Positions 16,231-26,182 are shown, numbered from the stretch's first letter. The stretch: DNA of 64,000 nt from Microcoleus vaginatus WJT46-NPBG5 (GCA_019359355.1 JAHHHM010000005.1:248001-312000), one strand, 5' to 3'. Program-made: numbers and translations. The notes: generated from the letters alone by a model not told the origin.

Positions 16231-17382
16231 TCACCCGAAGATGATTTGCAACAAAGACAAATCATCTTCAAAGCTGTCTTTTCCATTTAATGTCCGAATG
16301 TCGTCCAGCAGATGGTCTAAGTTAGCCGTTTGTTTCTGCCGGTAATAGATGACCCGATTGATAAAATCGTCAAGTCCCCAAAGTGTTCCATCAGGCAGAT
16401 TAATTTCGTAAATGCCATCACTAAAAACATACAGGGAACTCAATGCCTTGATCTCACATGAATCGTCAGCATATTCCGCTTCAGGAAACATCCCGATGGG
16501 CAATCCCGGCGTCTTTAACTTTTTAACCACAGTATTGCCGACATTTGTACCCGATACCAACACTGCCGGCGGGTGGCCGGCGCTTGCATAAACCAGCCGG
16601 CGTTTGACTCGGTGATAAACGCCGTACCAGATTGTAAAGTATTTATCAACGTAGTGTTGCCGCTGATAATTCATCTGGAAAGACTGATTTAAAGCTTTCA
16701 AGACTTCGTTAGGTTGATGAAAATTGGTGTTGGGCAAGGAACGCGAACGCAACAAATTCAGCATCGAGACTGATAGCAGCGCTGCCCCCACCCCATGCCC
16801 GGATACATCTAGCAAATAAATCGCTAAATGATCGGGATCAAGCCAATAGTAGTCAAAACAATCGCCTCCCAATTGTTTGGAGGGAATAAACCGCCACTCA
16901 ATCGTCGCGGGTTTACTCGTTACGGGAGACGGGACGAGTGAGCGTACATACTCAGCCGCATCCGCTAATTCTGCCTCCAAAATCTGTTTTGAGGAGTGCA
17001 ACTCCTGATTGAGCTGGTGTATTCTCAAACCGGCTCGCACTCTGGCATTTAGCTCATCGATCTCAATGGGTTTAGAGAGAAATTCATCTGCGCCGGTGTC
17101 CAGCCCAATCACCCGATCCTCTATTTCCCCACGCGCCGTCAGCAGTAAGAAAAATGTTGTTGACAAATCTGGATTGGCTTTAACCCACTGGCAGACTTGC
17201 AACCCATCCATGTGGGGCATCATCCAGTCACTGATAATTAATGCAGGACGCAACCGCTGCGCCTGCTCAATTCCTTCTTTGCCATCCTTGGCGACTGTGA
17301 CTTGATAACCCTGCTTTTGCAGGGCTTTTGTCAGTACCAGCCGAATCGTAGGATCGTCATCAATTACTAGAATTTGAGTCAT
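16231..17382 (-). CDS. Response regulator with PP2C-type (RsbU/SpoIIE) phosphatase domain
   Basis: A 383-residue protein. Residues 1-125 form a receiver domain with acidic pocket DDDP (8-11), phospho-acceptor D52 in IISDWMMPHMDG and LSKPIEIDEL. A short helical linker follows (about 125-155), then a PP2C-type serine phosphatase domain (about 165-383) with QLGGDCFDYYW and LLDVSGHGVGAALLS, in which the Asp and Gly residues bind metal. Receiver phosphorylation would gate dephosphorylation of a STAS antagonist, most simply the one at 15844. An 11-bp hairpin (16238-16248 with 16258-16268) overlaps the 3' end of the gene. Confidence 0.92.
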   Translation of the reverse strand: MTQILVIDDDPTIRLVLTKALQKQGYQVTVAKDGKEGIEQAQRLRPALIISDWMMPHMDGLQVCQWVKANPDLSTTFFLLLTARGEIEDRVIGLDTGADEFLSKPIEIDELNARVRAGLRIHQLNQELHSSKQILEAELADAAEYVRSLVPSPVTSKPATIEWRFIPSKQLGGDCFDYYWLDPDHLAIYLLDVSGHGVGAALLSVSMLNLLRSRSLPNTNFHQPNEVLKALNQSFQMNYQRQHYVDKYFTIWYGVYHRVKRRLVYASAGHPPAVLVSGTNVGNTVVKKLKTPGLPIGMFPEAEYADDSCEIKALSSLYVFSDGIYEINLPDGTLWGLDDFINRVIYYRQKQTANLDHLLDDIRTLNGKDSFEDDLSLLQIIFG

Positions 17383-17854
17383 AAGTATAAAGCACCTACG
17401 ACGAGCTGCTTAGAAGTCGATGAGAGAGCTAATATATCAGAAATCAAAAGGACGTTTAGTTGATATAGTTAACCAAAAGTCTCTAAACTGAAAAAAGCAG
17501 TGGTACAACAGTCATTTAACTTCTTCTCCAGCTTAACCTTAGCTGCTAGAAGTGTTAAATTTTATCACAAAAACTGCCGACATCGCTTGATCCCTCAGTT
17601 ATCCAGCCTGCGGCCAGTCCCTATGCCGGTGAGTGCCTTGGGAAATCATCATTGCTTCTTGCATAGAAAATCATATCTGACCACCTCAAATTTCATTTTG
17701 ATGAATTCACTTTTTGCTTTAAATAAGTTATAAAAGTAAATTTTTTGAGAGCGCGATTTTTAGTTAAAAAAAAGAGCAGACTAACCTCTAATTTTTATGG
17801 TAAATCTATAAATATAGGCGTTAAATTGTGACATGAAAATTTGGCAGCAATGTT
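17383..17854. other. Intergenic region between divergent partner-switching genes (472 bp)
   Basis: No gene with recognisable features. It must carry the promoters of the phosphatase (minus) and the kinase (plus). The 17740-17830 part is A/T-rich, with several TTTTTAG and TATAAATATA words close to the kinase start. Confidence 0.55.
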
Positions 17855-18307
17855 ATGAACTTAAATGATTTGAGCGACTGGCAAGCCATTCACAAAGCGG
17901 AAATTCAGGTGAGTTCCGATCTGGGCGACCTCTCCCAAGTTTTATCATGGTTCGACCAATTTAACCATCCCCCAGTTCCTAAATATATTTGGATGCAGTG
18001 CCAGTTAGCAATAGCTGAGGGGTTTACAAACGCTGCTCGTCATGCCCACAGAGATAAACCACCAGAAACTCCGATAGAAATGGAGGTTGCCATTTTCCCA
18101 GAACGCTTAGAAATTCGGATATGGGATCGGGGACAGCCTTTCGATCTCAAAGGGAGCGTCACAGATATGCCGGCGCAGGTAGATGAGGAGGCTGTTGGCG
18201 GTCGAGGGTTGAAACTTTTGGATCGAATAGCCGATGGTCTGAGCTATACACAAACTGATGATCGGCGCAACTGTTTATTAATTGTGAAATATTACCCTCA
18301 AGCTTGA
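17855..18307 (+). CDS. RsbW-like anti-sigma regulatory serine kinase
   Basis: A 150-residue HATPase_c protein of the RsbW/SpoIIAB type. The N box is AIAEGFTNAARHAH, with E55 and N59 for Mg-ATP; the G1 box is IWDRGQPFDL and the G2 box GGRGLKLLDRIADGL. It would phosphorylate a STAS antagonist such as the one at 15844 and sequester a sigma factor or another partner. There is no receiver or membrane domain. ATG at 17855. The gene is monocistronic; the opposite-strand phosphatase shares its upstream region. Confidence 0.9.
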   Translation: MNLNDLSDWQAIHKAEIQVSSDLGDLSQVLSWFDQFNHPPVPKYIWMQCQLAIAEGFTNAARHAHRDKPPETPIEMEVAIFPERLEIRIWDRGQPFDLKGSVTDMPAQVDEEAVGGRGLKLLDRIADGLSYTQTDDRRNCLLIVKYYPQA

Positions 18308-18748
18308 AAATTGAAAGGCTGGAGAAAGCAGGTTACGATCAGAAAGGAAAAACTAGCTTAAGGTCGTAAGGCTTGTATTTTAAAAGCCGACTTTTGTCTG
18401 TATTTTTGGTAAAATTGCTATTAATTAAGTCGAGATAAACGATTTTAAAATAAGCGGAAGAGTTGCGCTTATTAGTTAAATTAAATAAGTCAGGGATGAA
18501 TTTAGCTGAGTGGAGATTAGGAGCGACTTTGGTAAAAATGATGGCGATTCTGGCCGGCAGCAACGACAGCAAAACAGACCCAGACGCCTACCCGGAAAAT
18601 CAGAAATTAACGGCTTCCTGTTAAAGCATCATTAAATCAGCTTTGCCCTCACATCTCACCGTTTAATTAAGACAAGTATGTACGGTTCTTAACACAACCT
18701 GCTGCCGCAAGCAGCCGGTGAGGGCTTCCAGAAATTTGTACGATTGTT
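18308..18748. other. Non-coding stretch, 441 bp
   Basis: No gene recognised. A short hairpin GCTGC-CGCAA-GCAGC lies near 18702-18716, downstream of the minus-strand microprotein; without a T-run its role is uncertain. Confidence 0.5.
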
Positions 18749-18907
18749 TCACTCCCCAAAATACCAGGAAAACACGATTAAACTTACGGTGAGAATCAGC
18801 CATAGTGGCACCTTAACCAATTCTATGGCTCCTAAAGGCAAAGCCACCAAAGCTTCAACCCCAACCCAACCGACAATTACCAGAAAAACCAAGATTACCG
18901 CCGGCAT
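18749..18907 (-). CDS. 52-residue two-helix membrane microprotein
   Basis: The minus strand encodes 52 residues from ATG at 18907 to TGA at 18749. Two hydrophobic helices (about 3-22: VILVFLVIVGWVGVEALVAL; about 34-50: PLWLILTVSLIVFSWYF) are joined by PLGAIELVKV. The start follows GAGGGAGAGACG, a good ribosome binding site. I do not recognise the family. Composition, clean hydrophobic pattern and ribosome binding site argue for a real gene, although the plus strand also has an open frame here that looks like an artefact. Confidence 0.6.
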   Translation of the reverse strand: MPAVILVFLVIVGWVGVEALVALPLGAIELVKVPLWLILTVSLIVFSWYFGE

Positions 18908-19088
18908 CGTCTCTCCCTCACCAACGTGCTGTTAAAACTGGATGGAGTGAATGTGGCAGAAACAAAATTGTCACTCCTGTCTCTATTAAACTCGTCCTTC
19001 ACAGTTACAACTAGGCTAGCTTTATCTGTATTTTGCGCTTCGTGAATATAGAAAGTAAACGCCCCGAATGTGTAGGAGGATAGTTGCG

Positions 19089-19574
19089 ATGTTCAAACGC
19101 ACCAAACTGCGGTTCAAATACGGTTGTTTACTGGCTGGAATGACAGCACTAAGCGCCTTACCGGCTTTAGCGGAGACGGCGGTTTTTGGGACGTTGACCC
19201 TTTCCCCCGGCTTTAAACCCTCAGAGGGAGTTGTCTCAGGTTATACCAGTGGCTCAACCTCTTTGCCGGCCATCGTGGCTAACCAAGATCGCCAGGGTAA
19301 CAAATGTTTGGGGTTTGCTGACAACGCCCCCGATTATAAAATGGTGTTGCAAAAAGACTTTCCCCAGTTGGTCATTGAAGTTGACAGTGGGGGCAAAGAT
19401 ACAACCTTAGCCATCAAAGGGCCAGACGGGACTATTCGCTGTGCTGATGATACGGGCAAGAATAAGGATGCCAGTATTCAAGATCCGGATTGGAAAGCCG
19501 GCAATTATGAAGTTTGGGTGGGTTCGATAGAAGCCGGTTCCCGATGGAACTATAAGCTTTCTGTGCGGCAGTAA
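19089..19574 (+). CDS. Exported protein with PPC-like beta-sandwich domain
   Basis: A 161-residue protein from the ATG at 19089, placed 9 bp after TAGGAGGATA, a strong ribosome binding site; an upstream in-frame start at 19068 is less likely. There is a typical signal peptide with cleavage after ALPALA (about residue 29). The mature part contains GFADNAPDYKMVLQKDF and LAIKGPDGTIRCADD followed by WKAGNYEVWVGSIEAG, the pattern of bacterial pre-peptidase C-terminal-like (PPC) domains. It has two cysteines (KCLGF and IRCAD), possibly a disulfide. The role is unknown, presumably periplasmic or secreted. Confidence 0.72.
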   Translation: MFKRTKLRFKYGCLLAGMTALSALPALAETAVFGTLTLSPGFKPSEGVVSGYTSGSTSLPAIVANQDRQGNKCLGFADNAPDYKMVLQKDFPQLVIEVDSGGKDTTLAIKGPDGTIRCADDTGKNKDASIQDPDWKAGNYEVWVGSIEAGSRWNYKLSVRQ

Positions 19575-19793
19575 CTCAAGATCCATTTTAGTTTCACATC
19601 CCCCCAATGCACACATCTATCCCTATAGTCTAAATTTTTGCCGATTGTCTGCAACTGTTGATATTTGAGTCAGACAATTTAACTGAAAATCAAGACGCGA
19701 CAGCACCGGACTCTGAATTTTGGCAGAGGGGCATCGGCAACAACGGCGATAATATATAAGGTGGTATGTTTTGCCAAAAGTGGATAACATCTC

Positions 19794-20585
19794 GTGCTAA
19801 ATACTCTTGCTGCCGACTTCCGCATCATTTTTGAGCGTGACCCAGCTGCACGTAACTGGTTAGAAGTTTTGTTTTGCTATCCTGGTTTGCAAGCGTTGGT
19901 GTTTTACCGGCTAGCTCACTGGTTGCACCTGCTGAAAATTCCCTTCATCCCTCGCCTGATTTCTCACTTGGCGCGGTTTTTCACCGGCATCGAAATTCAC
20001 CCAGGCGCGAAGATCGGCAAGGGGATTTTTATTGATCACGGTATGGGCGTTGTGATCGGGGAAACTGCGATTGTGGGAGACTACGCCCTTATTTACCAGG
20101 GTGTAACCCTCGGTGGCACCGGCAAAGAAAGTGGCAAGCGTCACCCGACCTTAGGCGAATGTGTGGTTGTGGGTGCCGGTGCCAAGGTTCTTGGCAATCT
20201 CGAAATTGGCAATAATGTCCGCATCGGTGCCGGTTCTGTCGTACTGCGAGATGTCCCTTCCGATTGCACCGTGGTGGGCATTCCCGGTAGAATTGTCTAC
20301 CGTTCTGGGGTTCGGGTCAATCCGCTGGAACATGGCCAGCTACCGGATTCTGAGGCAACCGTGATTCGTGCCTTGCTTGATAGAATTGAAGCGCTCGAAG
20401 AACAAGTTCAAAACCTACACAGCCAAAAATCTACAGCGAATGCTAATTTGCCGGCAGACAGTTCTGCCGTAAGAACGCCGGTTTTAGTCGGCGCTTCCAC
20501 TAGGGCACCCGCACCTGATGCCGCTCCAAATTGCCGGCTTAGGGATAAGGAAATTCAGCAGTTCCTCGACGGTGCCGGAATTTAG
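19794..20585 (+). CDS. cysE: Serine O-acetyltransferase
   Basis: Acetylates L-serine with acetyl-CoA to O-acetylserine, the precursor for cysteine synthesis. The 263 residues include the N-terminal helical region with [19 protein letters not shown] and a left-handed beta-helix with hexapeptide repeats ([20 protein letters not shown], about 67-86). The active-site histidine lies in [12 protein letters not shown], and [19 protein letters not shown] is the acetyl-CoA/serine loop. The tail after about 195 is low-complexity and is expected to be variable. The start is GTG at 19794, matching the usual N terminus. A very stable hairpin follows at 20612-20646. Confidence 0.95.
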   Translation: MLNTLAADFRIIFERDPAARNWLEVLFCYPGLQALVFYRLAHWLHLLKIPFIPRLISHLARFFTGIEIHPGAKIGKGIFIDHGMGVVIGETAIVGDYALIYQGVTLGGTGKESGKRHPTLGECVVVGAGAKVLGNLEIGNNVRIGAGSVVLRDVPSDCTVVGIPGRIVYRSGVRVNPLEHGQLPDSEATVIRALLDRIEALEEQVQNLHSQKSTANANLPADSSAVRTPVLVGASTRAPAPDAAPNCRLRDKEIQQFLDGAGI

Positions 20586-20611
20586 AAATTGATTACACAA
20601 TTTTTCCATTT

Positions 20612-20646
20612 ATTCAAGGCGTAAACTCTCAAATTACGCCTTGAAT
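20612..20646. terminator. Strong hairpin between convergent cysE and helicase genes
   Basis: ATTCAAGGCGTAA (20612-20624) and TTACGCCTTGAAT (20634-20646) form a perfect 13-bp stem with a 9-nt loop. It probably terminates or protects both converging transcripts; no long T-run is present. Confidence 0.65.
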
Positions 20647-20683
20647 GGAAATTCCCGTTAGCAAAGAAAAGCCATTTCCCCAG

Positions 20684-23368
20684 TTAATCAAGCGCTTCAT
20701 TGACCGGGAAGCGATCAATTAACCGCATGGCGCGATAGGCGTTGCGCTTCAGCGTCTCTGAGATGTGGGGGACATGAGGCACCTGAGAAAGAAAATCCAG
20801 CGTACGGCGGAGAATCCGCACCACATCCCCTTCATCTAAACTGGTGTTCTCACAGAGTTCTGGCCATTCCACCTCCATCGCCCATTGCTCCACCAAGGCA
20901 ATTAAATCAAGTTCTAACCAGATAGGCAGCGCTACACGATAGCGACGCTGCAACTGGAACAGCGCCCGCCGGATGCTTCGCAAGCCTCCTAAAGCTTCCT
21001 GCACTTCAGTCGAAAGATCATAATTTGCCCAGGTGCCCGGTCGAGAAACCTCCGTCACTAAGGCAGCACAGGCAGCAGCGAGGTGATGGGGGTCAAGTTC
21101 ATCCAATTCCCCAGACATCAGAACCAGCCCTAGCCAGAGTTCGTTATCGCCACGAATGGCTGCTGCGGCTTCCCCTAAGCCGGTGGGTTTGTAGGGCTGA
21201 GCCGGCGGTTCTCCTTCCAAGCCGCCAAAATGCAGCAAAATGTCGATCAGGTCGAGAAACTCTTCCCAGTGACGCTGGGATTGTTTATGCAGATGGCCTT
21301 GGTATTTTTCAATTTCTGCTGCCAGGTTCGTTGCCCGCCGCTGGCGCTTCAGCAAGGCTGCCGGTTCACCCCACTGATGGATCGGGTGAGAGGCTATTTG
21401 CTCTTGCACCGCGATGACCCGTTGCATCTGTTCCATAACTTCTGGGGCTTCCTCCGGCACCGACGGTTCCGGAATCTGCTGTGCGACTATTGCAGTGGCT
21501 TCTGTGCCTTGGCGGGAAGCACCGGGTTTGAGTGACAATTCCACCGGCGGCCCTTCTAGCCGGTCTACCCCTTGCACTCTGGGCAACTCTGGATGCAAAC
21601 CCACCACATCACTCATCGTCACCACATACCAGCGGTTATCCCGCCCCAGGCAAACTAAGTACGGGACTTGGCCAGAACCGGCCACTCGCGTCACTAATAC
21701 CGCACTAAGCGGCTCACTATAGCGGACGTGCTTGCCTTTGAGCCTGAGAATCGTCCCTGGCATGGTATAAGGCAAGGCCACAAATATCTCACTCGCCGAG
21801 ACTTGCGTTGCTTGTTCTTGCAAGGTTTTGAACAGTTGCCGCTCGACTTTGAGCCGTTCGTGCAATTTTTCATAGCGAGACAGCACATTCGGGTCAATCG
21901 ACGCTAGCTGGGATTGCACTTGATCTAATTCTTTCTGCAAAACTGCGATTTCGTCCTGTTGGGGCCGCAGAGACAGATTTGCCAAATACTGGCCAAAACT
22001 GCGTTCCACCAGTTCCTTCGCTTCCTCTAGGGAATGGGTTTGCAGCAAATTCAACACCATGCCATAGCTGGGGGCAAACTGACTCACCAAGGGATCCGCA
22101 CCGGCAGTGGCGAGATAAGCCGCTTCCTTCGCCCCCTCAAATGGCGTCTGCACGGTGACGACGTGGCCCAATTCATCCATGCCCCGACGACCGGCACGCC
22201 CTGCCATTTGTAGAAATTCCGAGGCTTTCAGCAATCTGTGGCCGTCGTCTGTGCGCTTGGAAAGGCTGGAAATTACCGTAGTGCGAGCCGGCATATTAAT
22301 CCCAGCCGCCAGGGTTTCTGTTGCGAATACAACCTTAATCAGACCTTCTTGAAACAGTTCTTCAACTAAACCTTTCCAAGCCGGTAAGATGCCGGCGTGG
22401 TGGGCGGCAATTCCGCGATACAAGGGTTCCACTTGACCGGCACGACCGGCATCTGGATTACGGGCCAAAAAGTCATCGATTCGCAGTTTTAGCTGTTGGG
22501 TTTCTCGCTTACTGACAAGGCTGAGTTCCGCACAGTCTGCAACGGCTTTATCGCATCCGCGACGACTGAAGATAAAGTAAATCGCCGGCAACATATCCCG
22601 CTGCTGTAGAATCGACAGCAAAAAGGGCATACTCGGCGCTTCTGGCCGGCCTCCTTTCGGTTTGCCACCTTTGGGCTTGAGGCGGGGACTAATTTTCTTG
22701 CCGGTGTTATCTAGCAGGGGAAATAGCCCCTTCGGCATACAGTAGTGAAAATCTAGGGGAACGGGGCGAAAGTCCGAGTAAATAAGATCCGTCGGGCCGT
22801 GGACTTGGGCGATCCAATCTGTGAGTTGACCGCTGTTGGCCACAGTTGCCGAGAGGGCGACCAGCTGAATTTCACGGGGGCAGTAGATGATAGACTCTTC
22901 CCAAACCGTGCCGCGCTGCCGGTCGTTCATGTAGTGACACTCATCCAGCACCACCGTTTCCACACCGATTAAAGAAGTTCCCACTTCTCCGATCCGGGTG
23001 CCGTAGAGCATATTACGGAAAATTTCCGTGGTCATTACCAAGATCGGGGCATCCCGATTGACGGAGACATCGCCGGTGACTAGCCCAACGCGATCTGCAC
23101 CAAATTGTTCTCGGAAATCTCGTAATTTTTGGTTTGACAGAGCCTTTAATGGTGTGGTATAGAAGACCCGGCGTCCGCTAGCCAGAGCGCGGTAGATGGC
23201 ATATTCTCCAATTAAAGTTTTCCCGGAGCCGGTGGGGGCGCACACAACCACGGATCGATCGGCATTCAGGGCGGCGATTGCATCCATCTGAAACTGATCT
23301 AGGTCAAATGGAAACAGCGTTCTTAAGTCTAGTTCTTGCTCTTGAAGGTTTTGGGGCACGGTAGGCAC
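20684..23368 (-). CDS. DEAD/DEAH-box RNA helicase, Ski2/Mtr4-like
   Basis: An 894-residue superfamily 2 helicase. Motif I is APTGSGKT (44-51), motif II DECH (about 137-140), motif III LSATV, motif VI QMAGRAGRRG. The C-terminal third contains a helical region typical of Ski2-like and cyanobacterial/plastid homologues (ISE2-type), so RNA remodelling or decay is the likely role. Start GTG at 23368. It ends convergently with cysE. The linker near residues 225-245 is basic and Gly/Pro-rich (KPKGGKPKGGRPE). Confidence 0.92.
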   Translation of the reverse strand: MPTVPQNLQEQELDLRTLFPFDLDQFQMDAIAALNADRSVVVCAPTGSGKTLIGEYAIYRALASGRRVFYTTPLKALSNQKLRDFREQFGADRVGLVTGDVSVNRDAPILVMTTEIFRNMLYGTRIGEVGTSLIGVETVVLDECHYMNDRQRGTVWEESIIYCPREIQLVALSATVANSGQLTDWIAQVHGPTDLIYSDFRPVPLDFHYCMPKGLFPLLDNTGKKISPRLKPKGGKPKGGRPEAPSMPFLLSILQQRDMLPAIYFIFSRRGCDKAVADCAELSLVSKRETQQLKLRIDDFLARNPDAGRAGQVEPLYRGIAAHHAGILPAWKGLVEELFQEGLIKVVFATETLAAGINMPARTTVISSLSKRTDDGHRLLKASEFLQMAGRAGRRGMDELGHVVTVQTPFEGAKEAAYLATAGADPLVSQFAPSYGMVLNLLQTHSLEEAKELVERSFGQYLANLSLRPQQDEIAVLQKELDQVQSQLASIDPNVLSRYEKLHERLKVERQLFKTLQEQATQVSASEIFVALPYTMPGTILRLKGKHVRYSEPLSAVLVTRVAGSGQVPYLVCLGRDNRWYVVTMSDVVGLHPELPRVQGVDRLEGPPVELSLKPGASRQGTEATAIVAQQIPEPSVPEEAPEVMEQMQRVIAVQEQIASHPIHQWGEPAALLKRQRRATNLAAEIEKYQGHLHKQSQRHWEEFLDLIDILLHFGGLEGEPPAQPYKPTGLGEAAAAIRGDNELWLGLVLMSGELDELDPHHLAAACAALVTEVSRPGTWANYDLSTEVQEALGGLRSIRRALFQLQRRYRVALPIWLELDLIALVEQWAMEVEWPELCENTSLDEGDVVRILRRTLDFLSQVPHVPHISETLKRNAYRAMRLIDRFPVNEALD

Positions 23369-23693
23369 AACTATAAATTAAAGTTTCTGGTGGGACTGTC
23401 TAAAATGTTGTTGCGATAAACACTTAAATCTACTTTCTTTGATTGTAGACTGTGGACAACAATCCCCCCGTCTGCTGCGCCGCTATTTTTGTCTACTCAA
23501 AAAGCGCTGAGATATTTTGACTGTGCCAATTCGTTCCTTAAGCCTACCTACTTCTAGATTCTTCCCTAGCCCCTAGCCCAAGGAGTGTTGAGTGTTGAGT
23601 TTTCAGGAGTGTTGAGTTTTAAGTCCCTAACCCCATGCCCCATGCCCAATCCCCCATGCCCAATCCCCCATGCCCAATGCCCAATGCCCCTCT
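23369..23693. other. Intergenic region between helicase and TPR gene
   Basis: 325 bp with no gene. The 3' half is short tandem repeat (see next entry); the 5' half presumably contains the helicase promoter on the minus strand. Confidence 0.6.
23583..23690. repeat. STRR-type short tandem repeats
   Basis: First GAGTGTTGAGTGTTGAGT-type repeats (23583-23621), then a tract of degenerate heptamers built from CCCATGC, CCCAATC and CCCAATG (23630-23690). This is the short tandemly repeated repetitive sequence class known from many filamentous cyanobacteria. A related tract lies in frame inside the chelatase gene at 60289-60321. Confidence 0.85.
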
Positions 23694-26036
23694 CTACAAC
23701 CGGCGCATGATTTCGGGTAACAATTGACCCGGAATCTTTGACAGGACTGCGTTTTGTGCTTGAAATCCGCCTTCTGCGTAGAATGCGCGGATGGTTTGCA
23801 CGACGAAACTCATGGCAGTTTGATAAAAATCTGGTTGCTGCTGCCATCCCTGCAAGGCTTGCAAATGGTGGTGCAGTGCGGTGTCTAAATGGGCAGATCG
23901 GCTGGCTTTATCCATTGGCACTTGCTGATCTGTGGCAATTTGATAGTGAGCTAAGCCCAGATTGTTATGGGTGGAAAAAATATCGAAACTGAGCGCTTTT
24001 AGGGGTTGAGTACCGGCAGCCAGTTGTTGTGCCACATTTAAGGCGGCTTCGTAGGCAGAAATGGCGTGCTGCAAAAACTCAAAGCGCTCTACCGGCTTGT
24101 TTTTGGCTTGATTTGCTAAATGCCAGTAGGCGGTGCCTAAGTTATTTTGCGTGGCGGCGCAGGCGGCGGGCATTGCGTCTGCGGTGCGATAACCCAAGGC
24201 AATTTGATAGGCGCTGATGGCGAGTAACAGATAGTCTTCCGGTTGTTCGTACTGTGCCAAATTCCAATAGGCGGTGCCCAAGTTATTTTGAATCATGGCA
24301 TAGTCGAGGGGCTGCCGGTCTGGGCTGTAGTACCGCAGGGCTTCGTTATAGGCTGAAATTGCTTGCTTGAGGTTGGGAATTGGCTGTTGGTGTTGCGCCA
24401 AATTCCAGTAAGCGGTGCCCAAGTTATTTAGGGTTGAGGCATACTGTGCCGGCGTTCCCGTATTGGGGTTGTCTACTTCCCACCGGCGATATCTCAGGGC
24501 TTCTTGATAAGCTAAAACCGATTGATGCAAGTTTTCTGCCGGCTCTCGATAACGCGCCAAATCTCCGTAAACAGCTCCCAAGTTATTCTGAATCATTGCA
24601 TAAGATTGGGGCTGGGTTTGCGGGTTGATATTCATCAACGCTGCGTGATAGGCGTGAATTCCCAACTCTAAGTAAGGCAGTTTTTGCTCTGCCGGCATCA
24701 CATAGCGCGATAGCATCCAGTAGAGGTTGCCCAAATCATTTAAAATATCCGGAACTTGAGGAGAGGCGGCATCCTGAAATTCCAGCATTTGCTCATAAGC
24801 GCGAATGGCGATCGTTAGGTTTTGCTGTGTGGCGTTTCCCTGTTCGATGCGCGTGCGGTAAATATCTCCGAGGGATTGATAGGCGCTTGCCAGGGCTGCT
24901 TGGGCGCGGGGTTGCCGGTGTAATTGCTCGATTGTTTGCAAGCTTTGGATCGGCTGGGAATGCTTCAGTTCCCCATCCCAACCGGCTTCTTGGGTGGCAC
25001 TGGCTAAGACTAAATCCACCAATTCGGCAACTGTTTTAGACTCTTGTTTAAGCCGGCTAAAGTTTGAAGGCTGAAGTTTGAAGTCTAAGTTTTCGGTTTT
25101 TAGTTGTTTCTTGTCGGGTGAGGGGGAAGCGAGATGCGGTAACAGCGGTTCCTGTATCTTTGGATTGGCGGAGTCTAACGCCCCGACTGAATGATTGAGT
25201 TCTAACTCATCTTCTAAGTGGGTATTGCCAAAGTCAGCCGGATCGAGGATGAAGTGTGAGTGATCAATCGGAGTCTGCGCCGTTTGACTGCTCTCTTGCG
25301 GCTGTGGTTGTTTGCGGGGAGGTTGTTGCCGATCAAGTTGACTGGGAGTTTCTGCCTTCAGGTTAGCCGGCAGGGTGGCTTTTTTCTTCGAGGCGGTGCG
25401 ATTCTGCTGGGGTGTGCCTTGGTGACTGTCGGAGGAGGTTGCCGGCTTGGGATCGCCTTCAAATTCAAAGACGCCGGTGCGCCAACTCCAAAATTCTGGT
25501 GCAGACTCTTGGATGGAACGCAACCAAGGGCGGGGCACCCAAAGCAACAGGTTAGACTCTAAGGTGGGCAGGGTGCGCTCAATATCGCGCAGATAGCTAA
25601 GAAATGACCATTGCAATGCCGGCTGCTGGCGCGTTAAACGTTCCACGCCTAAAATTTGAAATCCGGGTGAGGTGCCGGTGTTGTTAAGGGCAGGATGCTG
25701 GGCAAACCACTGGACGATTTGAGCGATCGGATTAGGGTGGCGCAAGTTTAGCCGCAAACTGACTAATCCGGGAAGGTGCGATTTTTCCAGGGGTTCTGGG
25801 GCTGCTTCGGTTTGTGCCTCTGGCAGGGGATAGCCGAGTTCCGCCTGTAAATGAGCTGCGAGGAGATCGCGCAGGGGCAGATCGTCACACACTCCCACAA
25901 AAATTTGTCGGCGCAGATCAAGACTCAACGCGAGTTTCATGCGTTGATACGTTTGCCGGTTTAAGCCTAAAATTTTTGGGGCTGCAATTTTTGTCACAGG
26001 TTTGCTGTTGAGGAGAGGGCGGTTAGGAAGTTGCAC
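23694..26036 (-). CDS. Tetratricopeptide-repeat protein with N-terminal DNA/NTPase-like region of unknown role
   Basis: A 780-residue protein. Residues 1-200 look globular (LALSLDLRRQIFVGVCDDLPL, LGVERLTRQQPALQWSFLSY) and could be a small NTP-binding or sensor domain, but no Walker motif is visible. A polar low-complexity region (about 200-350) follows, and then at least eight TPR units with the recurrent words NNLGTAYWNLAQ and AYNEALRYY (about 380-740). TPRs mediate protein-protein contacts; the partner is unknown. Start GTG at 26036. The gene is flanked downstream by an STRR tract, some of which lies within 5 bases of the stop. Confidence 0.8.
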   Translation of the reverse strand: MQLPNRPLLNSKPVTKIAAPKILGLNRQTYQRMKLALSLDLRRQIFVGVCDDLPLRDLLAAHLQAELGYPLPEAQTEAAPEPLEKSHLPGLVSLRLNLRHPNPIAQIVQWFAQHPALNNTGTSPGFQILGVERLTRQQPALQWSFLSYLRDIERTLPTLESNLLLWVPRPWLRSIQESAPEFWSWRTGVFEFEGDPKPATSSDSHQGTPQQNRTASKKKATLPANLKAETPSQLDRQQPPRKQPQPQESSQTAQTPIDHSHFILDPADFGNTHLEDELELNHSVGALDSANPKIQEPLLPHLASPSPDKKQLKTENLDFKLQPSNFSRLKQESKTVAELVDLVLASATQEAGWDGELKHSQPIQSLQTIEQLHRQPRAQAALASAYQSLGDIYRTRIEQGNATQQNLTIAIRAYEQMLEFQDAASPQVPDILNDLGNLYWMLSRYVMPAEQKLPYLELGIHAYHAALMNINPQTQPQSYAMIQNNLGAVYGDLARYREPAENLHQSVLAYQEALRYRRWEVDNPNTGTPAQYASTLNNLGTAYWNLAQHQQPIPNLKQAISAYNEALRYYSPDRQPLDYAMIQNNLGTAYWNLAQYEQPEDYLLLAISAYQIALGYRTADAMPAACAATQNNLGTAYWHLANQAKNKPVERFEFLQHAISAYEAALNVAQQLAAGTQPLKALSFDIFSTHNNLGLAHYQIATDQQVPMDKASRSAHLDTALHHHLQALQGWQQQPDFYQTAMSFVVQTIRAFYAEGGFQAQNAVLSKIPGQLLPEIMRRL

Positions 26037-26182
26037 CTATGATCGCCTTGAATAGGGAAATCCATTCGCTGTGTCTAGCTTTACAGCAAATAGGGGCTAG
26101 GTTCAGGATATGCGGGTTGCCGGCTATGAGTTAAAAAGAATTGAGGAGATTTAAGGGTTATTTATAAAATAACCCAATTTTT

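Noticed and set aside
23566-23847. 93-codon minus-strand frame over the STRR tract
   Set aside because: Its C-terminal half is translated heptamer repeat and it overlaps the TPR gene.
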